The notes under the pieces: generated by a model
Told to the model about the DNA's origin: nothing
Database searches by the model: none
What the model saw: the letters and a program-made list of their open reading frames with translations, nothing else
From: Paracoccaceae bacterium
Lineage (GTDB): Bacteria > Pseudomonadota > Alphaproteobacteria > Rhodobacterales > Rhodobacteraceae
NCBI GenBank assembly: GCA_003565055.1
Contig: PXDM01000131.1
Coordinates: forward strand, 1-6,090
Direction of reading: 5' to 3'
Length of the DNA: 6,090 nt
Part shown: one piece after another, positions 1 through 6,090 of the stretch
Position numbering within the stretch: position 1 is the first letter of the stretch
Layout: the number at the start of each line of letters is the position of its first letter
Position numbers and translations under genes: made by a program

Positions 1-807
1 ATTCCTCACGCCCTCTGCCGCCACCGCATCTTCCAAGGCGCGCCGCTTGCCCCCGTCGCCGATCAGAGTAAGGCGCGCCTTTCCTTCGAGCCCTTTCGCG
101 ACCTGTGGCACGATCCGGTGCAGTCCCTGACCCTCCCCCATATTGCCGGCATAGAGGATGCGCGGCAAGTTGGTGCCTTTGGTGGACGAGAAGTCCTCCG
201 ACAAGAAAATCTCGTCGATACCGTTCGTAAAACACCGGAGATCCGCGTCCGGTGCGACAGAGCGGATATGCGAAACGAAGCCCTCTGACACGACATTCAG
301 CCGTGCGGCATGGCGGAAGGCACGCGTTTCGATCCATCGAAACACGGGCAGCAGGACGCGCAAAGGGCTGCGGGCGAGCAATTCAGCCATGTTCAGCGTG
401 AAGAGGTCGCGGATATCGAGATAGAGCGGCGCGCCGAGGCGTCGGGCCACATGCGCGCCCAGGCCCGCTGTCATCAACCGCGATGAGGTCGCGAAGACCA
501 TATCCCAGCGCCCGCCCTGGGTCAGCCTGCGCACAGCACGCGCATAGGCGAGATAGGCGCGTGCCTGATCGGCCATGCCGTTCTTGTGCGTCGGCAGTGC
601 GATGCGATGAATACGCAGCCAGCCCCGGTCTTCATAGGGAGGGGCTTCGGCCTTCGCGCTGGCATAGCGGTTCGGCAAGGTGGTGATCAGATCGACCTCC
701 AGCCCGCCGGTGCGGTAAGGCTCCAGCGCGTCGATCAGCGCTTGCATCCGGAAAGAGCCCGCGCTGAAATCAGGTGTGAAATAATTGCTCAGAATGAGGA
801 GTCTCAC
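1..807 (-). CDS. GT4 glycosyltransferase, WbuB/WcaI-like, N-terminal 269 aa, 3' end outside window
   Basis: A GTG-initiated reading frame without stops runs from 807 off the left edge. The translation begins MRLLILSNYFTPDFSAG and includes VDLITTLPNRY (38-48), the YLDIRDLF stretch (129-136), a helix ending VFRWIETRAFRHA (155-167), the acceptor-side NVVSEGF (171-177), then, in the second Rossmann half, ILYAGNMGEGQGL (217-229) and LTLIGDGGKR (246-255). This is the usual order for GT4 enzymes of the WbuB/WcaI group, which add sugars to lipid-linked repeat units in EPS or O-antigen synthesis. Typical members are about 400 residues, so roughly 130 C-terminal residues including the EX7E motif are missing here. 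The GTG is supported by GGAG six bases upstream, by the 4-base GTGA overlap with the previous stop and by the conserved N-terminus starting immediately. The nearby ATG at 811 is in another frame that soon stops. Donor and acceptor unknown. Confidence 0.88.
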   Translation of the reverse strand, partial: MRLLILSNYFTPDFSAGSFRMQALIDALEPYRTGGLEVDLITTLPNRYASAKAEAPPYEDRGWLRIHRIALPTHKNGMADQARAYLAYARAVRRLTQGGRWDMVFATSSRLMTAGLGAHVARRLGAPLYLDIRDLFTLNMAELLARSPLRVLLPVFRWIETRAFRHAARLNVVSEGFVSHIRSVAPDADLRCFTNGIDEIFLSEDFSSTKGTNLPRILYAGNMGEGQGLHRIVPQVAKGLEGKARLTLIGDGGKRRALEDAVAAEGVRN

Positions 808-2456
808 GCATCGCTCCAGTCAAAGGTGGTGTGGATCATCGCCGGAAGCTCCGTCTCCGCTTGCAGGCAGATCACTGTGTTTGGCAAGTTTTGGCCGAAT
901 TGCGGGTGCCAGCTTGAACGGGCGAGGGTGATGCGCGCGCCCTCCGCTCTCAGGGTCAGAACCTGCGCGCTCTGATCATGCGTGACACGGATCACCCCCT
1001 CAGCGCTGATCTCCGCGTGATGTCCTGGGGCGAGATGAAACCGCGCCTCAAGGTGATGCATGCCTCGGCCTTCCACGCGGTCGATCACTGTCAGTCCGGT
1101 CTCGGTCAAACGCCACACCCGGTGATGCATGGGCGCGCCGGGCAGATGCTGATAGCCGTCATGGCCGCCCTCTGCGCGCAGCGCGTCGTCGTCTTTCGTC
1201 ACCCGCTCGCTATGGGGCCGCGCGCGACGCCCGACGCGGAAGCCTGACCAGACTTCGGACGAGTCCGCGCCGTCGATCGACAGCGTGGAATGCGCCGCAG
1301 TGCCGCGCTGGCGCAGGCGCTCTGGGCCAAGCCCATAGACCGACGTGCCGGAATTCACGATCACGCGCTGGCCATGCAGCGACAGCTCGAAGCTGAGCGT
1401 GTCGGCATGGGCATGGCCGGGCAGGTAATCGGGGCCGATGCGTGCGAGGTCGGCAATGACCACCGCAGGCCCCGCCGTCAGCCGCGCATAGCCTGAGCTG
1501 CTCAGGTGGAGCGCATCATCCGGTGGCGACGGCGGGGAGAGCCCGAGTCGTGCGGCATAGGCAAAGAGCCTCTCGACCGCAGGCGCGATGCCGATCGCCG
1601 TGTCATTGAAAAAGGCCAGATCACCATCCGGATGCGTCATCGCAGCGAGCCAGTCGCGCATGGCAGGCAGCGGCGCGGCCCAGATCCGGGCCAGATCATC
1701 GCGGCCAAAACTGCGCGCGATGTTGACGAGGTCCAGCAAATCCTCGAAGGCGAGCGCGTGATACATCGGGCTCAGCTCGAATTGACCACCATCGGGCAGG
1801 ATCTGCTCCGGCATTTCGCGGGCGATGATCTGCGCGCCTTTGGCGAGCCAGCCCTCGGCCTCGGGGCCGTCGAAATAGAGCCCGGCAAAAACCAGTGCCT
1901 TGGCATTGGCGAAAAGGTGATTGCCCAGCAGGTGCCATTCCAGCCTGCGCGTGAGCCAACGTGTCTGCACCGCGAGGCTCTGATGCGCGCTAGCGTCGAA
2001 GTCATGGCCCGCCAGCGCCGATTTGACCCAGTTCACGATCCGCAGTGAGGTCGGATAGGGCTCCCAGCCCGATCCATGGCCGGGCGGGTTGGTGGCGATC
2101 CAGTCTTGGATCAACGCTGCATGCCACGCGCTGCGCGCGGCAGCGCCCTCGGCATTCAGATCGTCGAAATAATGCTGATTGTAGCGCCAGAGCTTGGCCT
2201 TGTCCGGGTCGTCCCAGCCATGCTGATCGAGGCTCCCGTCCTCGTTGAGAAGCCGGAACGCGCCCGGCCCGGTCATGCTGGGCGCGCGGCAGGCAGAGGG
2301 ATGCCATTGCCCGGACCGGGGCCGAAGTGCTGGCGGCGGGCGCAGGTCGGGGCGCGGCCGCGCGAGGCGAAACCAGATCCGACCATAGAATTGCACAGGC
2401 CGCAAATGGCGCAGAGTGCGCGCGAGGCGGCCCAAATCCCGGATGTGTTGTGCCAT
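804..2456 (-). CDS. Heparinase II/III-like protein (alpha/alpha toroid plus beta-sandwich), 550 aa
   Basis: Member of the heparinase II/III superfamily, whose characterised lyases cleave uronate-containing glycans by beta-elimination. The helical N-terminal part (about 60-300) contains WRYNQHYFDDL (90-100), WEPYPTSLRIVNW (131-143), GNHLFANAKAL (178-188) and PDGGQFELSPMYH (221-233). The Hepar_II_III beta domain (from about 315) contains GHAHADTLSFEL (347-358), RGTAAHSTLSIDG (384-396) and SGFRVGRRA (404-412). N179/H180, Y232 and H348 or H350 are plausible catalytic-site residues by analogy with heparinase II/III and alginate lyase structures. The start at 2456 gives MAQHIRDL... and then LRHLRPVQFYGRIWFRL, which I recall as typical of polysaccharide-cluster members. 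An upstream in-frame ATG at 2543 would add 29 Arg-rich residues translated from the previous gene and is unlikely. No signal peptide or transmembrane segment is visible from either start. It lies 10 bases after the oxidoreductase and overlaps the next gene by 4 bases. Substrate unknown. Confidence 0.88.
   Translation of the reverse strand: MAQHIRDLGRLARTLRHLRPVQFYGRIWFRLARPRPDLRPPPALRPRSGQWHPSACRAPSMTGPGAFRLLNEDGSLDQHGWDDPDKAKLWRYNQHYFDDLNAEGAAARSAWHAALIQDWIATNPPGHGSGWEPYPTSLRIVNWVKSALAGHDFDASAHQSLAVQTRWLTRRLEWHLLGNHLFANAKALVFAGLYFDGPEAEGWLAKGAQIIAREMPEQILPDGGQFELSPMYHALAFEDLLDLVNIARSFGRDDLARIWAAPLPAMRDWLAAMTHPDGDLAFFNDTAIGIAPAVERLFAYAARLGLSPPSPPDDALHLSSSGYARLTAGPAVVIADLARIGPDYLPGHAHADTLSFELSLHGQRVIVNSGTSVYGLGPERLRQRGTAAHSTLSIDGADSSEVWSGFRVGRRARPHSERVTKDDDALRAEGGHDGYQHLPGAPMHHRVWRLTETGLTVIDRVEGRGMHHLEARFHLAPGHHAEISAEGVIRVTHDQSAQVLTLRAEGARITLARSSWHPQFGQNLPNTVICLQAETELPAMIHTTFDWSDA
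814..817 (-). promoter_or_regulatory. Ribosome binding site deciding the GTG start at 807
   Basis: GGAG lies six bases upstream of GTG, within the last codons of the heparinase-like gene. With the GTGA stop/start overlap it makes the non-ATG start convincing and indicates translational coupling of the two genes. Confidence 0.7.
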
Positions 2457-2464
2457 GATCCGGG

Positions 2465-2468
2465 CCTT
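2465..2468 (-). promoter_or_regulatory. Probable ribosome binding site of the heparinase-like gene
   Basis: AAGG overlaps the TAA stop of the oxidoreductase (2469-2467) and lies eight bases before the ATG at 2456. It is a modest match, but it favours 2456 over the in-frame ATG at 2543. Coupled reinitiation after the preceding stop is also likely. Confidence 0.5.
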
Positions 2469-4596
2469 ACCCGTCGCTCCCGCGCGCCTGCCGCCCGGCC
2501 TCGATGGCGTAGCGCGAGACCTCGAAGATCTCATCACGTGCAATGGCGGGGCCGCTCTTGCCTGTGACCGTCGCGAGGAAGGCAGCGGCGCAGGCCGTCT
2601 GACCCTTGTCCTGTCGCCAGAGCGTCATTTTCGTGAAACCGGGCCAACCAAAGCCGCGCAGTTTCAGGAAATTGTCCAGTTGCAGCACGCGCCCGGCGAC
2701 GAAGACCTCGATGCGTTCCTTGGGAAAGCCTTTGTCACCATTCGCCAGATAGAGGATCGTCGCGACGGAGCCATCGGCGAATTGCAGCGTCAGGCTGACC
2801 TTGTCGTCGCTGACCGGGCTGGAGGCATGCGCGCCCAGGGCGACGACATGTTGCGCCGTGATCGGGTATCCTGCCAGATGCCGCGCAAGGTCGATGAAAT
2901 GACAGGCCTCGCCGATGATGCGCCCGCCGCCCACAGCCGGGACCTGCGTCCAGTGATCAGCGGGGATCTCCCCTGCATTGACCGTGATGATGATATTCTT
3001 CGGCGCGTCGATGGGGGCCAACAGGGCTTTCATCTTGACCACCTGCGGGGCGAAGCGGCGGTTGAAGCCCACCATCAGATGCTGATCGGGCCGCTTGTCG
3101 GCCTCGGCCTCGATTTCGGCCAGCTCGTCGCGCGTCAGGCAAAGCGGCTTTTCGCAGAAGACATGCTTGCCTGCGCGCAAGGCGGCCAGCACTTGGCCTG
3201 CATGCGCATCGTGGCGGGTGGCGATCACCACCGTGTCGATCTCGGCTGCGTCGAGCACGCTTGCCGGGTCGCTCGCAGCATGGGAAAAGCCGAATTTCTT
3301 GCCGAAATGGACCGAACTCACGCCGCCGCTGCTGACGACGCTGTGCAACTGCGCGCCCGCTGCCTTGAAGGCCGGGATCAGGACACGGCCCGCGTAATTG
3401 CCCGCCCCGAGGAAGCCGACAACCCCTGTGCCCGGCGCGGGCGCGGGGCCTGTGGCAAGGGGGACGTGGCGGATCACCGGCGCGTCACGCTCCGGCTGCG
3501 GATAGCTGAGCAGGATCCCCATCGACGGCGCGGCGGAGGCAAGGAGCGTCATCGCCTTCTCGCCGTCCTCGATCGCGAAGCGGTGGCTGATCAGCGGCGC
3601 GACATCCAGCGCGCCAGCGGCCATCAGGTCCAGCACGGCCTCGAAATTGCGCTGCTCGGTCCAGCGCACGAAGCCTATCGGGTAGTCCTGACCGCCTTCC
3701 TCATAGGCCGGATCATAGCGTCCCGGCCCGTAGGAGCAGGAGACCTGGAAACTCAACTCTTTTTCGTAGAAATCGGCGCGGCTGAGTTCCAGCCCGACCA
3801 CGCCCACCAGAATGATCCGACCGCGCTTGCGGCACATCTGAGCAGCCTGTGATACCGGGTCATTGCTCTTGGTCGAGGCTGTGATGATCACCGCATCGAC
3901 CCCCGCCCCGCGCGAAAACGCAGCCGCGCGCGCGAGGATATCCTCACCGGCACCGGGATTCACGGTCTCGGCCCCGAAAGCGCGGGCGAGTTCCAGCCGG
4001 GCCGGGTCGAAATCAATTCCCAGCACCCGGCAGCCCTGCGCACGCAGCATCTGCACTGTCAGAAGCCCGATCAGCCCCAGCCCTGTGACGACCACCGCTT
4101 CGCCAAGCGTGGGCTGCGCGAGCCGGATGCCCTGTAGCCCGATGGCTGCGAGCACCGTGAAGCTCGCGGCCTCATCGCTGACACCCTCGGGGATGCGCGC
4201 GCAGAGATTGCGCGGTACGGAGACGATCTCGGCATGTTTGCCGTTTGACACGATGCGGTCGCCGGGCGCGAAGCCGTCGCATCGGGCCTCGATCACGCGT
4301 CCGACATTGCAATATCCCAAGGCCAGCGGCTGATCGAGTTTCGAACGCACCGCATCGAGCGTCGCGGCGACACCATCGGTGCGCGCCTTGGCTATCACCT
4401 CCTTCACCTTGTCGGGCTGCGAGCGGGCTTTCTGCAGCAGGTTGCCCTTGCCAAATTCAACCAGCATCCGCTCCGTCCCGGCAGAGACGAGGCTGACACT
4501 GGTCTGCACCAGCACCTGCCCCGCCCCGCAGCGCGGAGCAGGGATCTCGGCGACCGTTGTGCTGCCATCCTTGAGCGATTGGAGAAGCTGTTTCAT
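2467..4596 (-). CDS. Two-domain oxidoreductase: MDR (alcohol dehydrogenase-like) fused to Gfo/Idh/MocA, 709 aa
   Basis: A fusion of two complete NAD(P)-dependent oxidoreductases, known in databases as bi-domain-containing oxidoreductase and common in EPS clusters; I know of no established reaction. Domain 1 (about 1-365) is a medium-chain dehydrogenase with a GLGLIG nucleotide loop (172-177) followed by acidic D195 at the end of strand 2, suggesting NAD(H). Near residue 38, where zinc ADHs carry the catalytic Cys, it reads VSAGTER, so the usual zinc site looks absent. A Pro/Ala-rich linker (about 366-390) leads to domain 2 (about 391-709): GFLGAGNYAG (394-403), the family hallmark EKP (482-484) with catalytic-type K483, and GEACHFIDL (562-570) with the H566/D569 pair. 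The ATG at 4596 was chosen because MKQLLQSLKDG begins the conserved domain, AGGA sits 5 bases upstream, and it starts 10 bases after the previous stop. The frame stays open further upstream only as out-of-frame glycosyltransferase sequence. Confidence 0.92.
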   Translation of the reverse strand: MKQLLQSLKDGSTTVAEIPAPRCGAGQVLVQTSVSLVSAGTERMLVEFGKGNLLQKARSQPDKVKEVIAKARTDGVAATLDAVRSKLDQPLALGYCNVGRVIEARCDGFAPGDRIVSNGKHAEIVSVPRNLCARIPEGVSDEAASFTVLAAIGLQGIRLAQPTLGEAVVVTGLGLIGLLTVQMLRAQGCRVLGIDFDPARLELARAFGAETVNPGAGEDILARAAAFSRGAGVDAVIITASTKSNDPVSQAAQMCRKRGRIILVGVVGLELSRADFYEKELSFQVSCSYGPGRYDPAYEEGGQDYPIGFVRWTEQRNFEAVLDLMAAGALDVAPLISHRFAIEDGEKAMTLLASAAPSMGILLSYPQPERDAPVIRHVPLATGPAPAPGTGVVGFLGAGNYAGRVLIPAFKAAGAQLHSVVSSGGVSSVHFGKKFGFSHAASDPASVLDAAEIDTVVIATRHDAHAGQVLAALRAGKHVFCEKPLCLTRDELAEIEAEADKRPDQHLMVGFNRRFAPQVVKMKALLAPIDAPKNIIITVNAGEIPADHWTQVPAVGGGRIIGEACHFIDLARHLAGYPITAQHVVALGAHASSPVSDDKVSLTLQFADGSVATILYLANGDKGFPKERIEVFVAGRVLQLDNFLKLRGFGWPGFTKMTLWRQDKGQTACAAAFLATVTGKSGPAIARDEIFEVSRYAIEAGRQARGSDG

Positions 4597-4601
4597 GAAT
4601 G

Positions 4602-4605
4602 TCCT
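4602..4605 (-). promoter_or_regulatory. Ribosome binding site of the two-domain oxidoreductase
   Basis: AGGA lies five bases before the ATG at 4596, inside the 10-base gap after the glycosyltransferase stop (TGA, 4609-4607). It supports this start over the longer open frame reaching back to 4851. Confidence 0.7.
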
Positions 4606-4606
4606 G

Positions 4607-5632
4607 TCATAAGTGTTCGAGCAATTTATGCCATTCGCCCAGACGAAAATCCTGCGCGGCTGTGGTACTGATCTGGGGCGAAGGTTGCGCGTTGAGGATG
4701 CACTCACGCGCCAATTGCGGTGTTGCGACGATCTCCAGCCCGTTCTGGATGCCGAATTTCTGCTGAAATCCGCGAATATAGGGCGCATCCATGACGATGA
4801 CGGGGGTGTCGGTTGCCAGGGCCTCGAAGATCGGCAGGCCCACTGTCTCATGGGTCGAGGCCATCATGACACAGCGCGCCTGGCGATAATGTCGGAACAG
4901 ATCGTCACGCGATTGCGGCCCGATGAAGCGGATATTCGTCGCAGCGCCGGGGTCGAGGGAGCCCGCATCGGCGGTCACCAGAACAGTCCAGTCAGGGCCG
5001 AGAGCTTGCGCGGTTTCGCGGATGAAGGGGAAATTCTTGTGCGGGCTCTCGAAGCTCGCCACTGGGATCAGCAGGGTCTGGCTCTGGCGGTGCTCTGCCG
5101 CGGGCTGTGGCGGCACCGGTATCCCCGGCCAGATGACTAAGACGCGATGACGCGCATCGAACATGGCGCTGAAATCACGCTCAACCTGTGGCGACTGCAC
5201 GATGACCCGTTCACGGCTCAGACGCAGATAGGCGCGCATGATGCGCAGCTTCGCTTCGCTGAATTGTGGATCCAGCGCCTTGAGCTGGTGAAAATAGGTG
5301 ATGCGCTGCCGCGCAGGGATCAGCAGGCAATTCATGTTGTTGAAGGACAACAGCGTGGTGCCTCGGTGGCGGCGATAGGCTCGCCATGCCCCGAAGAGGT
5401 TGAACGCAATCGCCACTGCGCCGCTCAGTGGCTGCTGAAACCATGCGATATGCTCGGGCAGGTCTGCAGGGGCCTCAAACCCGGCCAGAACCACGAAGTC
5501 CAGCTCGGGCTGTGTCCGCGCGAAATCTGTAAAGCTCTCGACAATCGTACGCGCCCCGCCCGTTTTCGCGGAGACAGCATTCACAACCACGCGCTTGCGC
5601 TCGGAGGTCGCGCGATGCGGCGTGTTCACCAT
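4607..5632 (-). CDS. GT4-type (GT-B fold) glycosyltransferase, 341 aa
   Basis: Predicted cytoplasmic or membrane-associated retaining glycosyltransferase that transfers a sugar from a nucleotide donor during polysaccharide assembly. The N-terminal Rossmann half has a glycine-containing donor loop (VVVNAVSAKTGGAR, 15-28) and, later, the acceptor-side stretch LLSFNNMNCL (94-103) and ITYFHQ (111-116). The C-terminal half begins near 185 and carries VASFESPHKNF with K199 in the usual phosphate-contact position. The EX7E signature is E262 to E270 within HETVGLPIFEAL. At 341 residues it is slightly shorter than typical GT4 enzymes (350-400) but appears complete. ATG at 5632 overlaps the wecC stop by 7 bases. 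GTG at 5629 (codon 2) would give the more common 4-base GTGA overlap and cannot be excluded. No strong Shine-Dalgarno precedes either, which fits translational coupling to wecC. Donor and acceptor sugars cannot be read from the sequence. Confidence 0.88.
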   Translation of the reverse strand: MVNTPHRATSERKRVVVNAVSAKTGGARTIVESFTDFARTQPELDFVVLAGFEAPADLPEHIAWFQQPLSGAVAIAFNLFGAWRAYRRHRGTTLLSFNNMNCLLIPARQRITYFHQLKALDPQFSEAKLRIMRAYLRLSRERVIVQSPQVERDFSAMFDARHRVLVIWPGIPVPPQPAAEHRQSQTLLIPVASFESPHKNFPFIRETAQALGPDWTVLVTADAGSLDPGAATNIRFIGPQSRDDLFRHYRQARCVMMASTHETVGLPIFEALATDTPVIVMDAPYIRGFQQKFGIQNGLEIVATPQLARECILNAQPSPQISTTAAQDFRLGEWHKLLEHL

Positions 5633-6090
5633 ACGCCACGCATATCGACGATATGCCCCTGCGGTCGCGGGCTCACGCGGAACTCGCGGTGATCAACCAA
5701 CATGACATGAACGACCGCCGCGCGGGCCTCGGACAGCGATACCAGCCGCGCGCCCTCCAACCCGGCCGGCAAGGCGTGAATATTGGGCTCGACCACCAGA
5801 AGCGGGCCCGCATGTTCCGCTGCGAGCCGCCGGGTGATATCGAGCGCAGGGCTTTCGCGCAGATCGTCGATATCGGCCTTGAAGGCCAGCCCGTAAACCG
5901 CAACGCCAAGCTCTGCGGCGCTCTGATCAGGATGCGCCATCAGATGCGCGCCGATGGCCTGGCGTATCTTCTCCAGAACCCGCTCGGGCTTGCTGTCATT
6001 GACATGGCGCGCGGTTCGGATCAGCCGGGCCGTGTCGGGGGCCGAGGCGACGATGAACCACGGATCGACAGCGATGCAATGACCGCCGAC
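5626..6090 (-). CDS. wecC: UDP-N-acetyl-D-mannosamine dehydrogenase (WecC type), C-terminal part, 5' end outside window
   Basis: This is the last 154 residues of a nucleotide-sugar dehydrogenase, entering in frame at the right edge and ending at TGA. The family oxidises UDP-ManNAc to UDP-ManNAcA in two NAD+-dependent steps in the cytoplasm. Fragment residues 2-9 read GGHCIAVD, with C5 as the expected thioester-forming catalytic cysteine. The following PWFIVAS, the ARLIRTAR-VND helix, GLAFKADIDDLRESPAL (67-83), VVEPNIH (99-105) and the terminal VDMRGVW match what I recall of enterobacterial WecC closely, more so than UDP-glucose or UDP-GalNAc dehydrogenases. WecC proteins are about 420 residues, so roughly the first 265, including the NAD-binding Rossmann domain, lie outside. 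The UDP-binding C-terminal domain (about 60-154) is intact. The stop overlaps the next gene's start by 7 bases. Family certain; ManNAc specificity very likely but inferred from motif similarity. Confidence 0.92.
   Translation of the reverse strand, partial: VGGHCIAVDPWFIVASAPDTARLIRTARHVNDSKPERVLEKIRQAIGAHLMAHPDQSAAELGVAVYGLAFKADIDDLRESPALDITRRLAAEHAGPLLVVEPNIHALPAGLEGARLVSLSEARAAVVHVMLVDHREFRVSPRPQGHIVDMRGVW

Noticed and set aside
1506..2048. 180-residue plus-strand open frame opposite the heparinase-like gene
   Set aside because: Low-complexity charged composition, no family resemblance, and it lies wholly within a well-supported minus-strand gene.
2457..2543. 29-residue N-terminal extension of the heparinase-like protein from the ATG at 2543, as a possible signal peptide
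   Set aside because: The extension is Arg/Ser/Gly-rich without a hydrophobic core, is read out of frame from the conserved 3' end of the oxidoreductase, and the downstream ATG at 2456 has better spacing and a conserved start.
2416..3852. 478-residue open frame on the plus strand, antisense to the two-domain oxidoreductase
   Set aside because: Long antisense frames are expected opposite GC-rich genes with strong third-position bias. The translation is rich in Arg, Ala, Gly, Asp and His with no recognisable domain, while the minus strand encodes clear conserved motifs throughout the same interval.
4597..4606. Possible internal promoter or terminator between glycosyltransferase and oxidoreductase
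   Set aside because: Only 10 bases separate the genes, taken up by the ribosome binding site. No inverted repeat with a T-run was seen here or at any other junction.
4597..4851. 85-residue N-terminal extension of the oxidoreductase up to the ATG at 4851
   Set aside because: It overlaps the coding C-terminus of the glycosyltransferase in another frame, looks like random translated sequence, and the ATG at 4596 has a proper AGGA and begins the conserved domain.
5147..5692. 181-residue and neighbouring 175-residue (4613-5140) plus-strand open frames opposite the glycosyltransferase
   Set aside because: Antisense shadows of a gene with conserved GT-B motifs; no credible domain or start context was seen.
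1..6090. Defence system, mobile element, CRISPR array or RNA gene
   Set aside because: No transposase, integrase, nuclease, helicase or toxin motifs, no direct or inverted repeat structure and no tRNA/rRNA-like segments were seen. Every part of the window is explained by five glycan-related genes on one strand.

Overview
The window is a compact, single-strand piece of a surface-polysaccharide (EPS, capsule or O-antigen type) biosynthesis locus. All five genes lie on the minus strand, so transcription runs from the right edge to the left edge. Base composition is strongly GC-rich (about 60-65% by eye) with third-position G/C bias. The gene set (WecC-type dehydrogenase, fused two-domain oxidoreductase, heparinase II/III-like protein, GT4 glycosyltransferases) resembles EPS loci of alphaproteobacteria, most likely Rhodobacterales. 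That taxonomic call is an inference from composition and gene content, not from a marker gene.

Layout in transcription order: (1) 6090-5626, the last 154 residues of a WecC-type UDP-N-acetyl-D-mannosamine dehydrogenase; (2) 5632-4607, a 341-residue GT-B fold glycosyltransferase; (3) 4596-2467, a 709-residue fusion of an MDR-type dehydrogenase and a Gfo/Idh/MocA oxidoreductase; (4) 2456-804, a 550-residue heparinase II/III-like protein with no visible export signal; (5) 807-1, the first 269 residues of a WbuB/WcaI-like GT4 glycosyltransferase that starts at GTG and runs off the left edge. The junctions are a 7-base overlap, two 10-base gaps and a 4-base overlap. There is no room for internal promoters or terminators, so this is almost certainly one operon with translational coupling, its promoter lying beyond the right edge. 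No stretch of even 20 bases is free of genes, and I found no RNA gene, mobile element, CRISPR array or notable repeat.

Likely joint function: WecC oxidises UDP-ManNAc to UDP-ManNAcA, an activated amino-uronic acid. The two glycosyltransferases would use this or other nucleotide sugars to assemble a repeat unit on the cytoplasmic side of the membrane. The two-domain oxidoreductase probably changes the redox state or stereochemistry of a sugar intermediate. The heparinase-like protein belongs to a fold whose characterised members cleave uronate-containing glycans by beta-elimination, so it may edit or modify the cell's own uronate polymer. The last two roles are inferences. They are the most interesting part of an otherwise recognisable locus.
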